DNA of 21,296 nt from Candidatus Heimdallarchaeota archaeon (GTDB taxonomy: Archaea > Asgardarchaeota > Heimdallarchaeia > Heimdallarchaeales > Kariarchaeaceae): positions 1 to 21,296 of the forward strand of contig WAMJ01000194.1 of NCBI GenBank assembly GCA_015522385.1. Direction: 5' to 3'. A program made the translations under genes and the position numbers. Every line of letters starts with the position of its first letter. The stretch's first letter is position 1. Shown in pieces: positions 7,449 through 15,639 of this stretch. The notes beneath the pieces are model-generated. The model made no database searches. It was not told the origin of the DNA and saw only the letters and a program-made list of their open reading frames with translations.

Positions 7449-8144
7449 TCACATCACAAGATCCAGAGTACGTGTAGACTCCATACCTGCAATGTGTGCA
7501 GTAACATCTTTAAAATCGGTGAACAGACCAGTATCCACCACTCCAGTCACACCTTTTAGTCTGTAATTCACACCATGCGGATCGCCAAGACCTGAGCTGG
7601 GATGCAGGTCAACTATATAGTTTCCCCCATCGGTGTAGAACGGTATTCCCGTAGAATGCCTTCGCAGCTCCCAAGTGAAATCCTGATAGAAGAAGCCGAG
7701 CATGCGATACACGTGAGGAAGAGAGAAAGGGTCAAGCTCGATGGGGATGGCCCCCGTTATGTGCGGAACCACCTTGTCCTCGGTGACTGCGACGACAACC
7801 CTCTCCGACACCCTCCACAGTACCTTCTCCCTGAGAAGAGCCCCTCCCCTCCCCTTCAGAATGTGGTGAGGTTCCTCCGTGCAGATCTGATCCGCTCCGT
7901 CGATGCACAATTTCACCTCCATACCGGGCATGAATCTGACCTCGGTTAGCCCTGCGTTGTTAAGCTCAGTACTGGTCAGCGAGGACCCGGAGAGGAATTT
8001 GACATCCTTGAATTTATCGGGATCTTTACCAACGGTCCTGATGACCTCGTTCACCGTGGATCCACTTCCGAATGCGACAACACCCTCCTCTGGGATGAGT
8101 GGTAGGATCTCCTCCCCAAGCCTCTTCTTGAGCTCGTCCTGCAC
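7449..8144 (-). CDS. rpiA: Ribose-5-phosphate isomerase A
   Basis: Interconverts ribose 5-phosphate and ribulose 5-phosphate, feeding nucleotide synthesis; archaea without the oxidative pentose phosphate pathway still need it. The 231-residue length is normal for the RpiA family. The phosphate-binding GSGST is near residue 27, the conserved DGAD near 83 (catalytic aspartates) and KGRGGALLREK near 94 (catalytic lysine region). The DTGLF motif, where bacterial enzymes have ETGLF, lies near the C-terminus. The start is GTG 8144: the nearby ATG at 8155 is out of frame, and a TATA box 28 bases upstream fits a leaderless mRNA. It is divergent from the polytopic membrane protein at 8282 and separated from the FG-GAP gene by 47 bases. 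Confidence 0.95.
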   Translation of the reverse strand: MQDELKKRLGEEILPLIPEEGVVAFGSGSTVNEVIRTVGKDPDKFKDVKFLSGSSLTSTELNNAGLTEVRFMPGMEVKLCIDGADQICTEEPHHILKGRGGALLREKVLWRVSERVVVAVTEDKVVPHITGAIPIELDPFSLPHVYRMLGFFYQDFTWELRRHSTGIPFYTDGGNYIVDLHPSSGLGDPHGVNYRLKGVTGVVDTGLFTDFKDVTAHIAGMESTRTLDLVM

Positions 8145-8166
8145 AGGTCAGGCATGGGTTCGCGGG

Positions 8167-8176
8167 TACTTATACC
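8167..8176 (-). promoter_or_regulatory. TATA box for rpiA, leaderless GTG
   Basis: The plus-strand tacttatacc is ggtataagta on the minus strand, centred about 28 bases before GTG 8144. It supports the GTG as first codon and a leaderless transcript. Confidence 0.55.
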
Positions 8177-8247
8177 TTGGGCTATCGAGGAGGCTGGACG
8201 ATCGCGCACTATTCACAAATAATCATTATTAATTACTTATCATTAAT

Positions 8248-8257
8248 GAGTATATTG
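8248..8257 (+). promoter_or_regulatory. TATA box for the polytopic membrane protein
   Basis: The element gagtatattg is centred about 29 bases before ATG 8282. An out-of-frame ATG at 8278 lies between them, so scanning from the 5' end would meet the wrong frame first. A leaderless start at 8282 avoids this. Confidence 0.45.
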
Positions 8258-8281
8258 AAATAGTACTCCACCCGATAATGG

Positions 8282-9976
8282 ATGATGACAGACCGAGACC
8301 CTGTTGACCAGTATATTCAGAGAGTAGCTTCACACCTATTCTGGGAAGGATACCATGGGAAGGAACTTGATGAGACAGTGGATACCATACTTATGGATAT
8401 TGAGGATCTGATGGGGTACGAATCAGATCTCACTTTCGACAAGGTTGTAAGCACATTTGGTGAGGTGAAAGCATCCGTAGCAGCGTACAAGCTTAAACCA
8501 AAGGTCAGGTTACCGGGAATATTCAGGTGGTTGTGGACAATTATGGTCTTTCTCCTGCTCGCGATGGTGTACTATAGCTACCTTGTAAATTTCTACAGTC
8601 CAACAGACCAGATCACGCTAAAATTCCTTGAGATTGCTCTGAGCAACAAAGTCCTGCTCATGGCTGTTACTTACTTCTACATGAATAGCCAACTCATTGA
8701 GCTCTTCACCAGACGATTCGCTGAGTATGACCCCAGATCGAAATTCGTTCAATCGGGATTCCTGTACTATGCCCCTGTCTACTACATGCTCTATGCCACC
8801 ACATTATTCCTAGTTCAGTCTGTAGGGCTGGTAGCATATGTCCCATCGGGTAGCTCAAAACTCGGGATATTTCTCCTTGAGGTGGTTGTCCTCTCAGTTG
8901 TGATGGTACTGTCATCCCGAGCATCAATCAGAGACAGAGGGCTATTCCAATTCTCACTCGGGTTGGTTTTCTACTCGGTCGTATTCCCGGATGTGATCTC
9001 CTTCCCGATATTGGACAGAATTAACATAGGAAGTCTGATAATTGACCGCACTACCTATGTAAATGGAAATACCAATGTTATAACCAGCGTAAGTTTCCCA
9101 TACTCAACAGTCTTTAGGATGATCTGGATCTTACTTCCGATCATACTGGGTGTGTGGAGAATAATAGCAGACTATAGAAGACGAGAACCGTCCGCAACTG
9201 CATGGATTTACGGAAATACTCTCATCCTTGCGCTATTAATCACAGGGTATTTCGGTACGACACTTGGTATCTTAGACGACACCATAACTGACGTGGGGGT
9301 CTTTGGTGCAAACATTTCGTATCCACCGACATTCACACTCTCGCTTCTGCTCATCTGGAACCTCGCGTACATGTATCTTTCGGGAAGATCGGGTAGATCA
9401 ATAAGACTCAAAAAGCATATTGTAGAGTTGAAACTCAGGAAAATTGATTTACGAATACTTTTCCTCGTCGTCGTTCTCATACACCCCGTATTCATCCAGC
9501 CATACCAGAATAACAAGTCCATCTTCACATTCTCGGTGGGGTACGCAGAGGACAATGATTCAAAACCAGAGGGGACGATCCTCTACTCTCACATGAGCCA
9601 AAAATCACCTATCGGTATTTTCAACGAGAAAGGAAACTTCCTTCTCACGATGGTAGTTCCCGAAAAAAGCAAGTTCTCATTCGAACTAGTGCTAATCCAC
9701 GATGGGATTACGACTGAATTGACCAACGATACCTTCGGGCTCAAAGTCGATAGCGGATACCGCGTGTACAACCTAGAAATAGGGGTTGACGGGAAGTCCG
9801 AGCTGATGATGGGATACAATCTGACGGTGTTCGCACAGAACATTGTCAATGTCTCGGAGGGTCTCCAAATTTTTGCGCAGTTCAGGAGCTATCAGGGGAT
9901 ATCGGGCTGGTTCGGCATCTACACCCTCCTGATGCTGGCAATCTCCCAGACTCCAGTCTTTGTCAGGAGGGAATGA
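8282..9976 (+). CDS. Polytopic membrane protein with HAAS/DUF1700-like N-terminal domain
   Basis: 564-residue integral membrane protein of unknown function. Residues about 5-75 are soluble and helical (VDQYIQRVASHLFWEGY, then ELDETVDTILMDIEDLM, then a FDKVVSTFGE segment). They look like the HAAS/DUF1700 domain that typically sits at the cytosolic N-terminus of membrane proteins encoded next to PadR repressors. Nine or ten membrane helices follow, roughly at 86-104, 127-143, 157-180, 195-212, 222-240, 277-297, 308-328, 351-366 and 392-409, with a last one near 542-558. Between the last two is a beta-rich loop of about 130 residues, probably extracellular. It is directly followed by a PadR gene with only one base between stop and start, so the pair is translationally linked. 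No transport or enzymatic motif is visible. Confidence 0.85.
   Translation: MMTDRDPVDQYIQRVASHLFWEGYHGKELDETVDTILMDIEDLMGYESDLTFDKVVSTFGEVKASVAAYKLKPKVRLPGIFRWLWTIMVFLLLAMVYYSYLVNFYSPTDQITLKFLEIALSNKVLLMAVTYFYMNSQLIELFTRRFAEYDPRSKFVQSGFLYYAPVYYMLYATTLFLVQSVGLVAYVPSGSSKLGIFLLEVVVLSVVMVLSSRASIRDRGLFQFSLGLVFYSVVFPDVISFPILDRINIGSLIIDRTTYVNGNTNVITSVSFPYSTVFRMIWILLPIILGVWRIIADYRRREPSATAWIYGNTLILALLITGYFGTTLGILDDTITDVGVFGANISYPPTFTLSLLLIWNLAYMYLSGRSGRSIRLKKHIVELKLRKIDLRILFLVVVLIHPVFIQPYQNNKSIFTFSVGYAEDNDSKPEGTILYSHMSQKSPIGIFNEKGNFLLTMVVPEKSKFSFELVLIHDGITTELTNDTFGLKVDSGYRVYNLEIGVDGKSELMMGYNLTVFAQNIVNVSEGLQIFAQFRSYQGISGWFGIYTLLMLAISQTPVFVRRE
9965..9971 (+). promoter_or_regulatory. Shine-Dalgarno AGGAGGG deciding the padR start
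   Basis: AGGAGGG lies inside the end of the upstream gene, with six bases between it and GTG 9978. It makes the GTG the preferred start over the in-frame TTG at 9960. It shows that internal operon genes here use ribosome-binding sites while first genes look leaderless. Confidence 0.75.
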
Positions 9977-9977
9977 T

Positions 9978-10334
9978 GTGGAAATTGATGAGAAGCTCCT
10001 GGCTGCTCAGCACAAAAAGTGGAGAGGACAGATGCTCAAGGGACTACTGGAGTTCAGGGTGCTCTCCTTTATTGTATCAGAGGGTGAGACACACGGGTAT
10101 CAGGTGCTACAATCAGTGAAGAAAAGCCTACCTCTGACAAAAAACATCGCAGATGCCCCTATCTACGGAGTCCTGAATCGCCTGCAGAGGGAGGGAGTCC
10201 TGAAGGTCGAGATCCGAGTAGTCGAGAACAGGAGGAGGAAGTACTTCTCCCTGACCGCGTTTGGGCGCATGTTCTACGAGCTGATAAGGACCGACTGGGA
10301 AAACATATGCGGTCACAATTCGATATCTGCATGA
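9978..10334 (+). CDS. PadR-family transcriptional regulator
   Basis: Winged-helix repressor of 118 residues. The PadR signature is present: GETHGYQVLQSV (helix 2), APIYGVLNRLQREGVL (recognition helix region, equivalent to the usual GTLYPxLxRLExEGLI), then a basic wing ENRRRKYFSLT and FGRMFY. PadR proteins usually bind DNA as dimers and often control the membrane protein encoded beside them. Here the start codon is one base after the stop of the HAAS-like membrane protein. I chose GTG 9978 because of the strong AGGAGGG before it. The C-terminal dimerisation helix is short, as in the small PadR subfamily. The gene converges with the aldolase gene, with nine bases between them. Confidence 0.9.
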   Translation: MEIDEKLLAAQHKKWRGQMLKGLLEFRVLSFIVSEGETHGYQVLQSVKKSLPLTKNIADAPIYGVLNRLQREGVLKVEIRVVENRRRKYFSLTAFGRMFYELIRTDWENICGHNSISA

Positions 10335-10343
10335 TCGGGGGTC

Positions 10344-11000
10344 TCAGTCACTGTACGAGAATTTCTTCTTCCGGTCGATGGTACTCCTGACCATCTCCGG
10401 TGGGATGGGGTGGACCTCCCCGAGCGTCTCGGCCATGATGATCATCTCAGCTGCTTCCTCGATCGTGACCGCTAGTCTCGCTGTCTCCCGGACATCCTTA
10501 CCGAAAACAAGGACTCCGTGATTCTCAAGAAGCACTGCCCTTGTGTCTGGTCTGATTACATCCTGTATGTTCCTGATGGACTCTGGACTCCCGCGGGGTC
10601 CGTACTTAGCTAGCGGGACACCCTCGAGGATGTCGTGCCTGACCATCGCCTCGTAAGCACTGGGTATCGGCTTGGAGGAGATAGCGAATGCAGTGGTGTG
10701 GGGAGCGTGGGTGTGGATCACGACATTCACGTCAGGTCTGACGCTGTAGACCACATCGTGCATATCCACGATTTCCTGAGTCGAGGGATGCAGGGTAGCT
10801 CGCGATTCTTCCGAGTTGGGATCGATAACTGACAGGGACTCCGTGGTGAAATGCTCGTCAAGGTGTGACCTCGTTGTGAGCACGAGATTACTCCCCGTCC
10901 GAGCACTGATGTTTCCATGGAAGGATCGTGAAATCGCCCTACCCCTCAGGATGATCATGACGGCTTCGACGATCTGTTCCTTAATCTGCTGTACGTCCAT
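10344..11000 (-). CDS. Class II aldolase (L-fuculose-phosphate aldolase family)
   Basis: Zinc-dependent class II aldolase/adducin-head enzyme of 218 residues, the usual length. The zinc ligands are the two histidines of HTHAPHT near residue 96 and the histidine of LLENHGVLVFG near 158. The phosphate-binding segment GNISART is close to the N-terminus, and the catalytic glutamate is in HPSTQEIVDMHDVVY. Archaeal members cleave L-fuculose 1-phosphate or related sugar phosphates to dihydroxyacetone phosphate and an aldehyde; the substrate cannot be read from the sequence. It is likely a single-gene unit: a TATA box lies 26 bases before ATG 11000, and the nitroreductase upstream has its own. Confidence 0.9.
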   Translation of the reverse strand: MDVQQIKEQIVEAVMIILRGRAISRSFHGNISARTGSNLVLTTRSHLDEHFTTESLSVIDPNSEESRATLHPSTQEIVDMHDVVYSVRPDVNVVIHTHAPHTTAFAISSKPIPSAYEAMVRHDILEGVPLAKYGPRGSPESIRNIQDVIRPDTRAVLLENHGVLVFGKDVRETARLAVTIEEAAEMIIMAETLGEVHPIPPEMVRSTIDRKKKFSYSD

Positions 11001-11020
11001 AGATTACCCTATGATTCATC

Positions 11021-11030
11021 CCTTTATAAC
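11021..11030 (-). promoter_or_regulatory. TATA box for the class II aldolase
   Basis: The plus-strand cctttataac reads gttataaagg on the minus strand, centred 26 bases before ATG 11000. This predicts a leaderless mRNA. Confidence 0.55.
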
Positions 11031-11071
11031 AAGTCGTTAGTATAGTAACAGAATTTGACGAGTTCGTAGGA

Positions 11072-11656
11072 TCAGCGATAGTATCTCACCCGTTCCTCAA
11101 TCTCAGGACGTCTGCCCTCCTTATTTCGTTTTTTCAGCGCGTATCCGAGTGGGAGGATAACCTGAGGACGGTAGATGGATGGTATGTCAAGGATCTCATT
11201 CAAGAAGTGTTTGGGCTCGGGAGTATAGGTTACTGTTGACAATCCCTCGTTCTCGGCTGCCAGTATCATGTAGGCGATGGTGAGCCATGTGCTCTCAATT
11301 GAGTGCCGATCCTCCCACTCCGAGTTCTCGAAGACAGCAAGTAACACCGGTGCGTCGGTGAGGAAGCTCTTGGTCACCCTTATGTCCTTCGTCTCTACCC
11401 ACTTCAGGAACTCGCTCTCCTTCGCCCGCCGTTTCTCTTGATAGAACCTGCGCTCAACCTTCTCCGCCTCCTCACGTATTCTCTGCTTGAGATCTGGGTT
11501 CTGCACGACTGCTACGAGATAGGGGGACTTGTTGGATCCGGAGGGTGCGTAGATCCCCGCCTGAATTACCCGCTGGATAAGCTCCTGAGCCACGGGAGTC
11601 TCCCTGTACTTACGGGTGGTTCTCCTCCGTCTCATGATATCATAGAGTTCATCCAC
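11072..11656 (-). CDS. Nitroreductase-family flavoprotein
   Basis: FMN-dependent oxidoreductase of the nitroreductase superfamily, 194 residues. The N-terminal RRRRTTRKYRETPV is the FMN-phosphate-binding segment, and AGIYAPSGSNKSPY is the conserved motif at the flavin edge. The C-terminal VILPLGYALKKR is the usual final strand. The middle is charged and helical (about 60-95), a variable cap. The natural substrate is unknown; relatives reduce quinones or nitro compounds or act in cofactor metabolism. The first codon is GTG 11656: VDELYDIMRRRR aligns with the family start, and a TATA box sits 26 bases upstream. An internal ATG at 11635 is a weaker option because it would cut off helix 1. Confidence 0.9.
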   Translation of the reverse strand: MDELYDIMRRRRTTRKYRETPVAQELIQRVIQAGIYAPSGSNKSPYLVAVVQNPDLKQRIREEAEKVERRFYQEKRRAKESEFLKWVETKDIRVTKSFLTDAPVLLAVFENSEWEDRHSIESTWLTIAYMILAAENEGLSTVTYTPEPKHFLNEILDIPSIYRPQVILPLGYALKKRNKEGRRPEIEERVRYYR

Positions 11657-11676
11657 AGAGGGATAAGTACAATGTC

Positions 11677-11687
11677 GGATAAATAGG
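11677..11687 (-). promoter_or_regulatory. TATA box for the nitroreductase gene
   Basis: The plus-strand ggataaatagg reads cctatttatcc on the minus strand and is centred 26 bases before GTG 11656. It supports the GTG start and a leaderless transcript. Confidence 0.5.
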
Positions 11688-11757
11688 TAATGTTCTTCCT
11701 AGAACACCAAGACCATTCATCGGTAACCTTAGTAATCAGACTGCTCTAACAGGAGGG

Positions 11758-13944
11758 CTAGGTGGAGTCCTCGTCAGATCCAGTGTCTGATGTGTCAGCG
11801 TCTTCGGAATAAAGATCCTCAGATTCATCCAGAGTCTCCTCCACAGGTTTCTCAGATGGTGCGTCCTTATCTGGAGTAGACCCTTCATCCTTCTCGACAG
11901 GTGGATTAGAATCGGTACTGCCTGCGTTCTCGTCTGAAGCTTCAGCAGGCCCGTCATCCTTCCCCTCCTCGACGGGGGGATCAGCACTACCTGTATCTTC
12001 ATCAGGAACTTTCAAAGGAGTTTCTGCTGAAGTATCCACTTCATCACCTGTCGGGGTCGTATCCGAACTAGCTTTTGTCGAGTCATCAAAGACATCTTTC
12101 TGAGCAGACTGATGAGTGGCACTTTCTGAAGTATTGACAACATCTGAAACGGAGGAAGCACCAGGATCAACCCGTGTGACCTCGACACCAGTTCCCGTAC
12201 CCTTCGTTTCATCCGGTGAGGAGTCGGGGCCCTCCCCTAACTTAAAGTCACTAATGAGGTTGTAACTTGCCTCGGAGTGTGACAAAAGATCCTGAGCATC
12301 GAGATTAATCTCCAGCATTGTGGCCATCATCTCCTCAGCGGATGACGAGACTTCCTCAGAGGAAGCAGAGGTCTCCTCCGATACGGACACAACTTCTATC
12401 ATTGCGGCGTGTATCTCTTCGAAGCTTGTTCGCAGTGTATCGATTATACTGCTAGTCACTTTCTCGTTCCTGTCCGCCACCTCTTGGGACTGGTCGGAGA
12501 GTCTCCTGACATTCTCTGCAACCACTGTGAATCCCTTGCCGTACTCACCTGCTCTCGATGCCTCGATACCCGCATTCAGTGCAAGGACATTCGTTTCAAG
12601 AGCGATCTCCGATAACTCCTTTGTATTCGTCTGAACGACCTCAATTGTCTCCTTGATCGCCTTCTCAAGTGTCTCCATCTTCTGCGTGATCATCGCAATC
12701 TGGTCAGCCTGTGCAGATGCACCAAGGCTCATAGAATTCGCAGCATCAGCGACCTCTTCTGCACCACGAGAGACCTCATTTGTAGCATATCCAAGGTTCT
12801 CGGAACTCGAGCGAACAGCTTCCGAGGTCTCCTGCATTTGGCGGATCAGAGACCTCAACATCTCCCTCATCTTCCCAATGCCAATCTTCAGATTGTTGAT
12901 CTCCTCGGCTGTCGTGTTGCCAGGATTAAACTCACCGCTCAGATCCTTGGTAGTGATACGCTCAACCTCACCCTCCAGACGCTTAACGGGGTTGATGATA
13001 AAACGGGGAATACCCATGACCGCGATGATCCCGAAGAGAATGGCAACAAGATTCATCGTGCCCACGACCACGAACGATTGGGTCACCTGAGCATCCACTT
13101 CAGCTCGTATCTTCTGTTCCAAGATGATTATCTCATTTGAGATTACATTCAGCTCGGTGTGTATGGTATCAGCCGTGTTCGAGTAGATTGAGGTTGCAAC
13201 ACCAATAGACTCATCAATACGGAGAATCGATACGAACAGGTCATTGTATGACTGCAAGGTGTCAATCAGTGTGCTGCTCACATTCAGTTTCGAGACCTTT
13301 AACTTCTCCAGTCGAATAGACTCATTCATCCTCTCCTCGTAGGTGGAGGAGCCCTCAGTACCTCCAAGGAGGTAGTCCCGCTCAATCGACCGAATCGTAA
13401 GATAGTTAGTTATGAGACCAGCATACACCTCCTGAGTGAGGTTACCCACATTAAATGCTTCGGTGATTCCCGAATAGTAGAGCTCGATTGTCGAAGTCAT
13501 ATCTCCAACCAGACCTACGTCATTCCCAAAACCTGCCCCACCACGTATTCTGTAGAGCTCAAATGCCTCGGAGCTCTTCTCACGGTAAGTATCTACTCGC
13601 GGTACGAGAGATATGGCCAGACTGGTAATCCGCTTATTGATATCACTGACCTGCAGGTCGTATAGGGTGGATGTCAGATTGTCCACAAATCGAGTGTAGA
13701 GGAAGAGAGAATTATTGTCACCCTCGGATATGTACAACTCTCCCATCAAACGCGACTCAGACATGTAGTATTTCATCGCGTCAACCATGTCGTCAGTAGC
13801 ACCAACCCGATCCATTAAGTACTCGTAATTCTCCTTGCTGTCATTGAGCGCGATCTCACTGACCGAGACTGCACCAATCATCAGGATTAATAGTATACCA
13901 AAGCCAATACTCGCTATCTTCCACAGTTTGAGCTGAAATACCAC
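11758..13944 (-). CDS. Methyl-accepting chemotaxis-type transducer with acidic C-terminal tail
   Basis: Transmembrane signal transducer of 728 residues. Helix 1 (about 8-30) and helix 2 (about 292-316) bracket a helical extracellular sensor of about 260 residues, like a four-helix-bundle ligand domain. A HAMP segment follows ([20 protein letters not shown] onward). Next is the signalling hairpin with its conserved tip, around [20 protein letters not shown] and [18 protein letters not shown], which contacts CheA and CheW. The hairpin ends near residue 585. The last 140 residues are a low-complexity tail of Asp, Glu, Ser, Thr and Pro, unusual for this family, where tails are usually short tethers. 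No che gene is in the window. The start is GTG 13944, about 24 bases from a TATA-like element. Confidence 0.92.
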   Translation of the reverse strand: MVFQLKLWKIASIGFGILLILMIGAVSVSEIALNDSKENYEYLMDRVGATDDMVDAMKYYMSESRLMGELYISEGDNNSLFLYTRFVDNLTSTLYDLQVSDINKRITSLAISLVPRVDTYREKSSEAFELYRIRGGAGFGNDVGLVGDMTSTIELYYSGITEAFNVGNLTQEVYAGLITNYLTIRSIERDYLLGGTEGSSTYEERMNESIRLEKLKVSKLNVSSTLIDTLQSYNDLFVSILRIDESIGVATSIYSNTADTIHTELNVISNEIIILEQKIRAEVDAQVTQSFVVVGTMNLVAILFGIIAVMGIPRFIINPVKRLEGEVERITTKDLSGEFNPGNTTAEEINNLKIGIGKMREMLRSLIRQMQETSEAVRSSSENLGYATNEVSRGAEEVADAANSMSLGASAQADQIAMITQKMETLEKAIKETIEVVQTNTKELSEIALETNVLALNAGIEASRAGEYGKGFTVVAENVRRLSDQSQEVADRNEKVTSSIIDTLRTSFEEIHAAMIEVVSVSEETSASSEEVSSSAEEMMATMLEINLDAQDLLSHSEASYNLISDFKLGEGPDSSPDETKGTGTGVEVTRVDPGASSVSDVVNTSESATHQSAQKDVFDDSTKASSDTTPTGDEVDTSAETPLKVPDEDTGSADPPVEEGKDDGPAEASDENAGSTDSNPPVEKDEGSTPDKDAPSEKPVEETLDESEDLYSEDADTSDTGSDEDST

Positions 13945-13963
13945 AGGACATACTAGATTCCAC

Positions 13964-13972
13964 CTTTAATTA
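13964..13972 (-). promoter_or_regulatory. TATA-like element for the transducer gene
   Basis: The plus-strand ctttaatta reads taattaaag on the minus strand, centred about 24 bases before GTG 13944. It supports the GTG, since the ATG at 13951 is out of frame. Confidence 0.45.
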
Positions 13973-14048
13973 GATTGTCTATGAAAAATATCTCATGGAG
14001 ATTAAAAATTTACTAATAAATGAGAAATCCACAGCCATAATCTATCGA

Positions 14049-14789
14049 TCAGGAACTTATGGTATATGGTCTAGCCTGTGAAAAAACAATCAGCAACACG
14101 TAGAATATGGAAATCCCAAATGAGATCTGGCTCAGATTCTCTGGAACCATGGTCCCGTTAGAATACAGATAGAGAAGAAAAGAAGAAAAGAAAGCTAAGG
14201 ATATTCCCGACAAAACGAACAGTCGCTTACGGGAAATATCGTTCCTGTATGAGAACCATTGTGAAAAGACCAATAATACGATGATCTTCATCAAATCTCC
14301 CACCAAGAACGGATACAGACCCAAATCAAGCGCCATTGAAAGAGATAGCTGTAGACTCAGTATCAACCCTAAAATACCAACACCATAAATCACAATCAGC
14401 CCTGCTAATAACGCGAGAACAGGTTTACCACCAGAATGCCTCTCAGTCAGGTATCCAACTATCAACCCAGCAAGTACAAAGCCAATAAGATAGCCAAATG
14501 AAGCAGCAAATACTTTCTCAAAACCCCCAGTCGCATTCGAAAACCACGGCACTCCAATCAGCCCAAGAAGGACATAAAGAAGCTGAGAAAGACAACCCCT
14601 CCTAGCTCCAAGTCGCGATCCAGAGAGAAGGACAAAAAAGGTCTGCAAGGTGATAGGAACGGGAGTGAACGGGAGAGGAATCACCACCTGCGCCCCAAGC
14701 CCAGTTAGTACTGTAAAGCTCATGACCAACAATCCAGATGTCAGAGTAGTGTCTACGTGGTTAGGATTATTTACACTAAGTTCAAGCAT
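14049..14789 (-). CDS. bioY: BioY-family biotin transporter (ECF S component) with extra C-terminal helices
   Basis: Membrane substrate-binding protein for biotin uptake. The BioY signature is clear in the N-terminal third: IPLPFTPVPITLQTFFVLLS, then GSRLGARRGCLSQLLYVLLG and GLIGVPWF. Six membrane helices fill about 180 residues as usual. The 246-residue chain then continues with KRLFVLSGISLAFFSSFLLY and a further helix (ISIFYVLLIVFSQ), about 60 residues not expected in the family. No EcfA/EcfT or biotin ligase gene is nearby, so it acts alone or with a module encoded elsewhere. The coding strand is richer in A and T than its neighbours, a weak hint of transfer. The start is ATG 14789, 27 bases from a TATA box. 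Confidence 0.9.
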   Translation of the reverse strand: MLELSVNNPNHVDTTLTSGLLVMSFTVLTGLGAQVVIPLPFTPVPITLQTFFVLLSGSRLGARRGCLSQLLYVLLGLIGVPWFSNATGGFEKVFAASFGYLIGFVLAGLIVGYLTERHSGGKPVLALLAGLIVIYGVGILGLILSLQLSLSMALDLGLYPFLVGDLMKIIVLLVFSQWFSYRNDISRKRLFVLSGISLAFFSSFLLYLYSNGTMVPENLSQISFGISIFYVLLIVFSQARPYTISS

Positions 14790-14811
14790 GAGTCGAACAA
14801 ATAATTACTTC

Positions 14812-14820
14812 TTATAAATT
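14812..14820 (-). promoter_or_regulatory. TATA box for bioY
   Basis: The plus-strand ttataaatt reads aatttataa on the minus strand, centred 27 bases before ATG 14789. This predicts a leaderless mRNA. Confidence 0.55.
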
Positions 14821-14939
14821 CGCCCTTCACATCACAAAGATAAATTCTATAGATGCAAAAAGAGAATAATATCTGAACAAATCCTTCCTCTCTCACTAGA
14901 GACGCTGAGGGCAAATCTAGAGGGGGGAGCGCAGTAATT

Positions 14940-15409
14940 ACAAAAGGGAAAGCAGGAACGGTGTGGCACAACCGTGAAAAGACTTAGGTGTACAAACCAA
15001 AATTTGACAAAATCTATAAGCTACAAATTGCCCTACGGAACGACATCGAACAGACCAAAACTCAAGTCCCATCAAGATCACGACCCACCATATAGTAGAA
15101 TCACGATTCGGGAGGATAAATCTTTCCGAATTCCATGCCATGATTTTTACAATGACGACGGCACCGGGGACGGGTACGCACCGTCACATCTCTGAGAGGC
15201 TATCTTCAGACTACTTCCCGAGACTTAGAACATAATCACCAGAGGGCGAGGTAGCTACTACACTCTGTACGAGCCAAGGGATTGGTCCGTAAGAATCCGA
15301 CATGGGAGGAGATTACCTACCGGTGGACCGCACGGGATATCGAGTACGTCAGGGATCTACTTGGAAGGTTGTCGATTATTGTGGAAGATTGTTTACAGGA
15401 TACTAATTG
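14940..15409 (+). other. Gene-poor stretch with possible decayed coding debris
   Basis: No intact gene is visible in the 750 bases between bioY and the tRNA. Short plus-strand stretches look protein-like but lie in different frames separated by stops. One, at about 14990-15090, reads KFDKIYKLQIALRNDIEQTK. Another, at about 15273-15409, reads TWEEITYRWTARDIEYVRDL before a TGA. A 73-codon frame from GTG 14974 overlaps the first. I do not recognise any family. It could be a decayed mobile or viral gene beside a tRNA, or chance. Confidence 0.25.
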
Positions 15410-15544
15410 ATTTTTGGACGATCCATGCAGTAGTACATTACATGGATACGAGCCTCAGGATTACCGATTACAACGTTTGTGTGATAAATTAAAAGATCTT
15501 ATTCGTTGTTAATACATTAGGAAAGATTGTACCTAGTACGACTA

Positions 15545-15639
15545 TGAGGGAAGAGGGATTTGAACCCTCGATCACTACCAACTTGTTCGGCGTTCGCCGA
15601 TCCCCAAGGTAGCATGATACCAAGCTTCACTATCCCCTC
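15545..15639 (-). tRNA. tRNA-Pro(GGG) with a 21-nt intron
   Basis: Reading the minus strand from 15639, the 7-bp acceptor GAGGGGA pairs with TTCCCTC (one G-U). The D stem GTGA/TCAT, anticodon stem CTACC/GGTAG and T arm GAGGG-TTCAAAT-CCCTC are all complete, and the discriminator is A at 15545. The anticodon loop begins TTGGGG, so the anticodon is GGG (15605-15603) with G37, as expected for proline. An insert of 21 bases separates G37 from position 38. CCA is not encoded. The mature length is 74 nt. Confidence 0.9.
15581..15601 (-). other. tRNA-Pro intron at canonical position 37/38
   Basis: Twenty-one bases interrupt the anticodon loop between positions 37 and 38, the standard archaeal site. 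The insert contains a small hairpin (TCGGC-GAAC-GCCGA), as expected for an intron presented as a bulge-helix-bulge to the tRNA splicing endonuclease. The exact boundaries may shift by a base. Confidence 0.75.

Noticed and set aside
12012..12634. Several short frames on both strands within the transducer gene
   Set aside because: The low-complexity tail and heptad-rich hairpin generate open shadow frames. The transducer reading carries all conserved motifs.
15545..15570. Attachment-site duplication of the tRNA 3' end
   Set aside because: I looked for a second copy of the T-arm/acceptor sequence in the window and found none, so a recent integrated element is not supported.
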